Assembly (NCBI RefSeq): GCF_020829445.1
Contig: NZ_JAIVFV010000030.1
Location: 1-54,646 of the forward strand
Reading direction: 5' to 3'
Source of the DNA: Nostoc sp. CHAB 5836
Lineage (GTDB): Bacteria > Cyanobacteriota > Cyanobacteriia > Cyanobacteriales > Nostocaceae
DNA length: 54,646 bases
Made by a program: the position numbers and the translations under genes
The notes under the pieces: model-generated
What the model was told of the DNA's origin: nothing
What the model saw: the letters and a program-made list of their open reading frames with translations, nothing else
Databases searched by the model: none
In this document: one piece after another, positions 53,617-54,646 of the stretch
Numbering within the stretch: position 1 is the stretch's first letter
How the letters are laid out: every line of letters starts with the position of its first letter

Positions 53617-54646
53617 ATGACCTGGTTTTCGTTGTTTGTGAAACGGTGGGGTCGGATTACACAATTCCTATCTTTGTTCTGTCTATGTTTATTTTTAGTT
53701 GTTAGTTGCGCTCCTCGTCCCCAGCAAACTACGCCGCCATCGGGTTCTGTAAATAGCCCTACAGGTGATGGTCGTATTACTATCGGTACAACAGCGAAAC
53801 CAAGAACCCTTGATCCGGCTGATGCTTATGAGTTAGCATCTTTGGGTTTGGTGTTTAATATGAGCGATCGCCTCTACACCTACGAACCAGGAAGCACGGA
53901 AATTAAACCCCAACTCGCCACAGCATTACCTAAAGTCAGTCAAGACGGCTTAACTTATACTATTCCCTTACGTCAGGGAGTTGTTTTTCACGATGGGACT
54001 CCCTTCAATGCTCAAGCAATGGCCTTTACCATCCAGCGCTTTATTGAAAATAAAGGAAAACCCTCGTTCTTGCTGGGTGATATTGTAGATTCGGTAAAAA
54101 CAACAAGTGCTTATGAGTTAACAATTAAGCTGAAAAAGCCCTTTGCAGCATTTCCCTCACTGCTGGCGTTTCCTGGGGTGTGTGCAGTTTCACCAAAAGC
54201 TTACGAACTTGGTGCTGGTAAATTCAAGCCGAATATTTTTGTGGGAACTGGCCCTTACAAATTAGGACAGTATGGTACTGATTCCATCCGATTTGATGTG
54301 TTTGATAAGTATTGGGGGGAAAAACCAGTTAACCAGGGTGTTAACCTGCAAATTCAAACTAGTCCGGTTAATTTGTTTAATGCTTTCCGTACAGGCGCAA
54401 TCGATGTAGCTTATTTGTCGCTACAGCCAGATCAAAATCGGAGTTTGGAAGAAGGTGGTAAAAAAGGGGATTGGCAAGCGATCGCAGCTGAAGGTAGCGT
54501 AGTTAGTTATCTGGTATTAAACCGGAATCAAAAGCCTTTAGATAAATTAGAGGTAAGACAAGCGATCGCATCAATAATTGACCGTCCCCTGATCAACGAG
54601 CGAGTATTACTTGGTCAAGCAGATCCGCTTTATAGCATGATTCCTA
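53617..54646 (+). CDS. ABC transporter substrate-binding lipoprotein, family 5 (partial, 3' end outside window)
   Basis: ATG 53617, 343 codons visible. The lipoprotein signal has a hydrophobic core (FLSLFCLCLFLVV) ending at the lipobox VVSC, then a Ser/Pro/Thr linker. The binding domain shows GTTAKPRTLDPADAYE, the ATALPKVSQDGLTYTIPLRQGVVFHDG strand pair and GTGPYKL. These are typical of solute-binding protein family 5 (peptide, nickel and related). The likely role is periplasmic peptide or opine capture for an ABC importer whose other genes lie beyond the edge. Confidence 0.9.
   Translation, partial: MTWFSLFVKRWGRITQFLSLFCLCLFLVVSCAPRPQQTTPPSGSVNSPTGDGRITIGTTAKPRTLDPADAYELASLGLVFNMSDRLYTYEPGSTEIKPQLATALPKVSQDGLTYTIPLRQGVVFHDGTPFNAQAMAFTIQRFIENKGKPSFLLGDIVDSVKTTSAYELTIKLKKPFAAFPSLLAFPGVCAVSPKAYELGAGKFKPNIFVGTGPYKLGQYGTDSIRFDVFDKYWGEKPVNQGVNLQIQTSPVNLFNAFRTGAIDVAYLSLQPDQNRSLEEGGKKGDWQAIAAEGSVVSYLVLNRNQKPLDKLEVRQAIASIIDRPLINERVLLGQADPLYSMIP

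Overview
The window comes from a filamentous, heterocyst-type cyanobacterium, most likely Nostocales (Nostoc or a relative). The evidence is photosystem II genes (psbB, psbT), a CO2-uptake NDH-1 cluster (ndhF, ndhD, CO2-hydration protein), cyanobacteria-restricted families (DUF3172, AMIN, DUF6174, long-form LrtA/HPF), very frequent HIP1 octamers (GCGATCGC), and many heptameric STRR arrays of the kind known from heterocystous strains. No rRNA, tRNA or CRISPR array was found.

Layout. 1-5.3 kb: end of an unknown gene, a small Cys-containing protein, a GT4 glycosyltransferase whose 3' end runs into an IS605-type element (divergent tnpA/tnpB), a relic of a second such element, and a DUF3172 protein. 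5.5-12.2 kb: an AMIN-domain protein, a secreted or anchored protein, an N-terminally deleted cation/H+ antiporter, a RelE-type toxin-antitoxin operon with a coupled third gene, a PD-(D/E)XK-like protein, an ABC-ATPase relic and lipB. 12.9-15.4 kb: hpf/lrtA, an internally deleted IS607-type element and a histidine phosphatase. 15.7-23 kb: two zinc-ribbon Ser/Thr kinases, a phenylacetate-CoA ligase-like enzyme, a 21-bp tandem array upstream of a conserved coiled-coil protein, and a Uma2 protein. 23.4-31.8 kb: a phosphoribulokinase-family protein, a TnpB remnant, a DUF6174 protein, the sugar-catabolism cluster gap1-pyk-tal on one strand, a Rieske ferredoxin and Hsp20. 33-38.7 kb: one 1912-residue hybrid histidine kinase. 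40.7-46.4 kb: ndhF, an EcaB-like beta-carbonic anhydrase with a Tat signal, ndhD and a CO2-hydration protein (Cup/Chp), all co-oriented. 47.5-50.6 kb: rps1, psbT, psbB. 51.1-54.6 kb: a conserved hypothetical, an AT-rich DNA-methyltransferase/XRE module and the start of an oligopeptide-type ABC substrate-binding lipoprotein.

The most striking unexplained signal is the number of small non-autonomous repeats, several with inverted ends and target duplications. (i) Two 168-bp copies (32606-32773, 51521-51688) share 17-bp perfect inverted ends and are flanked by 10-bp duplications. Their internal mini-hairpins differ by loop inversion and compensatory stem changes. (ii) A family of about 133 bp with an STRR heptamer core has eight full or partial copies. 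(iii) There is a TA-flanked TAGACATC family with three copies. (iv) There are two further families with imperfect inverted ends and a single 186-bp element. Several of these repeats form gene ends or lie in frame inside genes.
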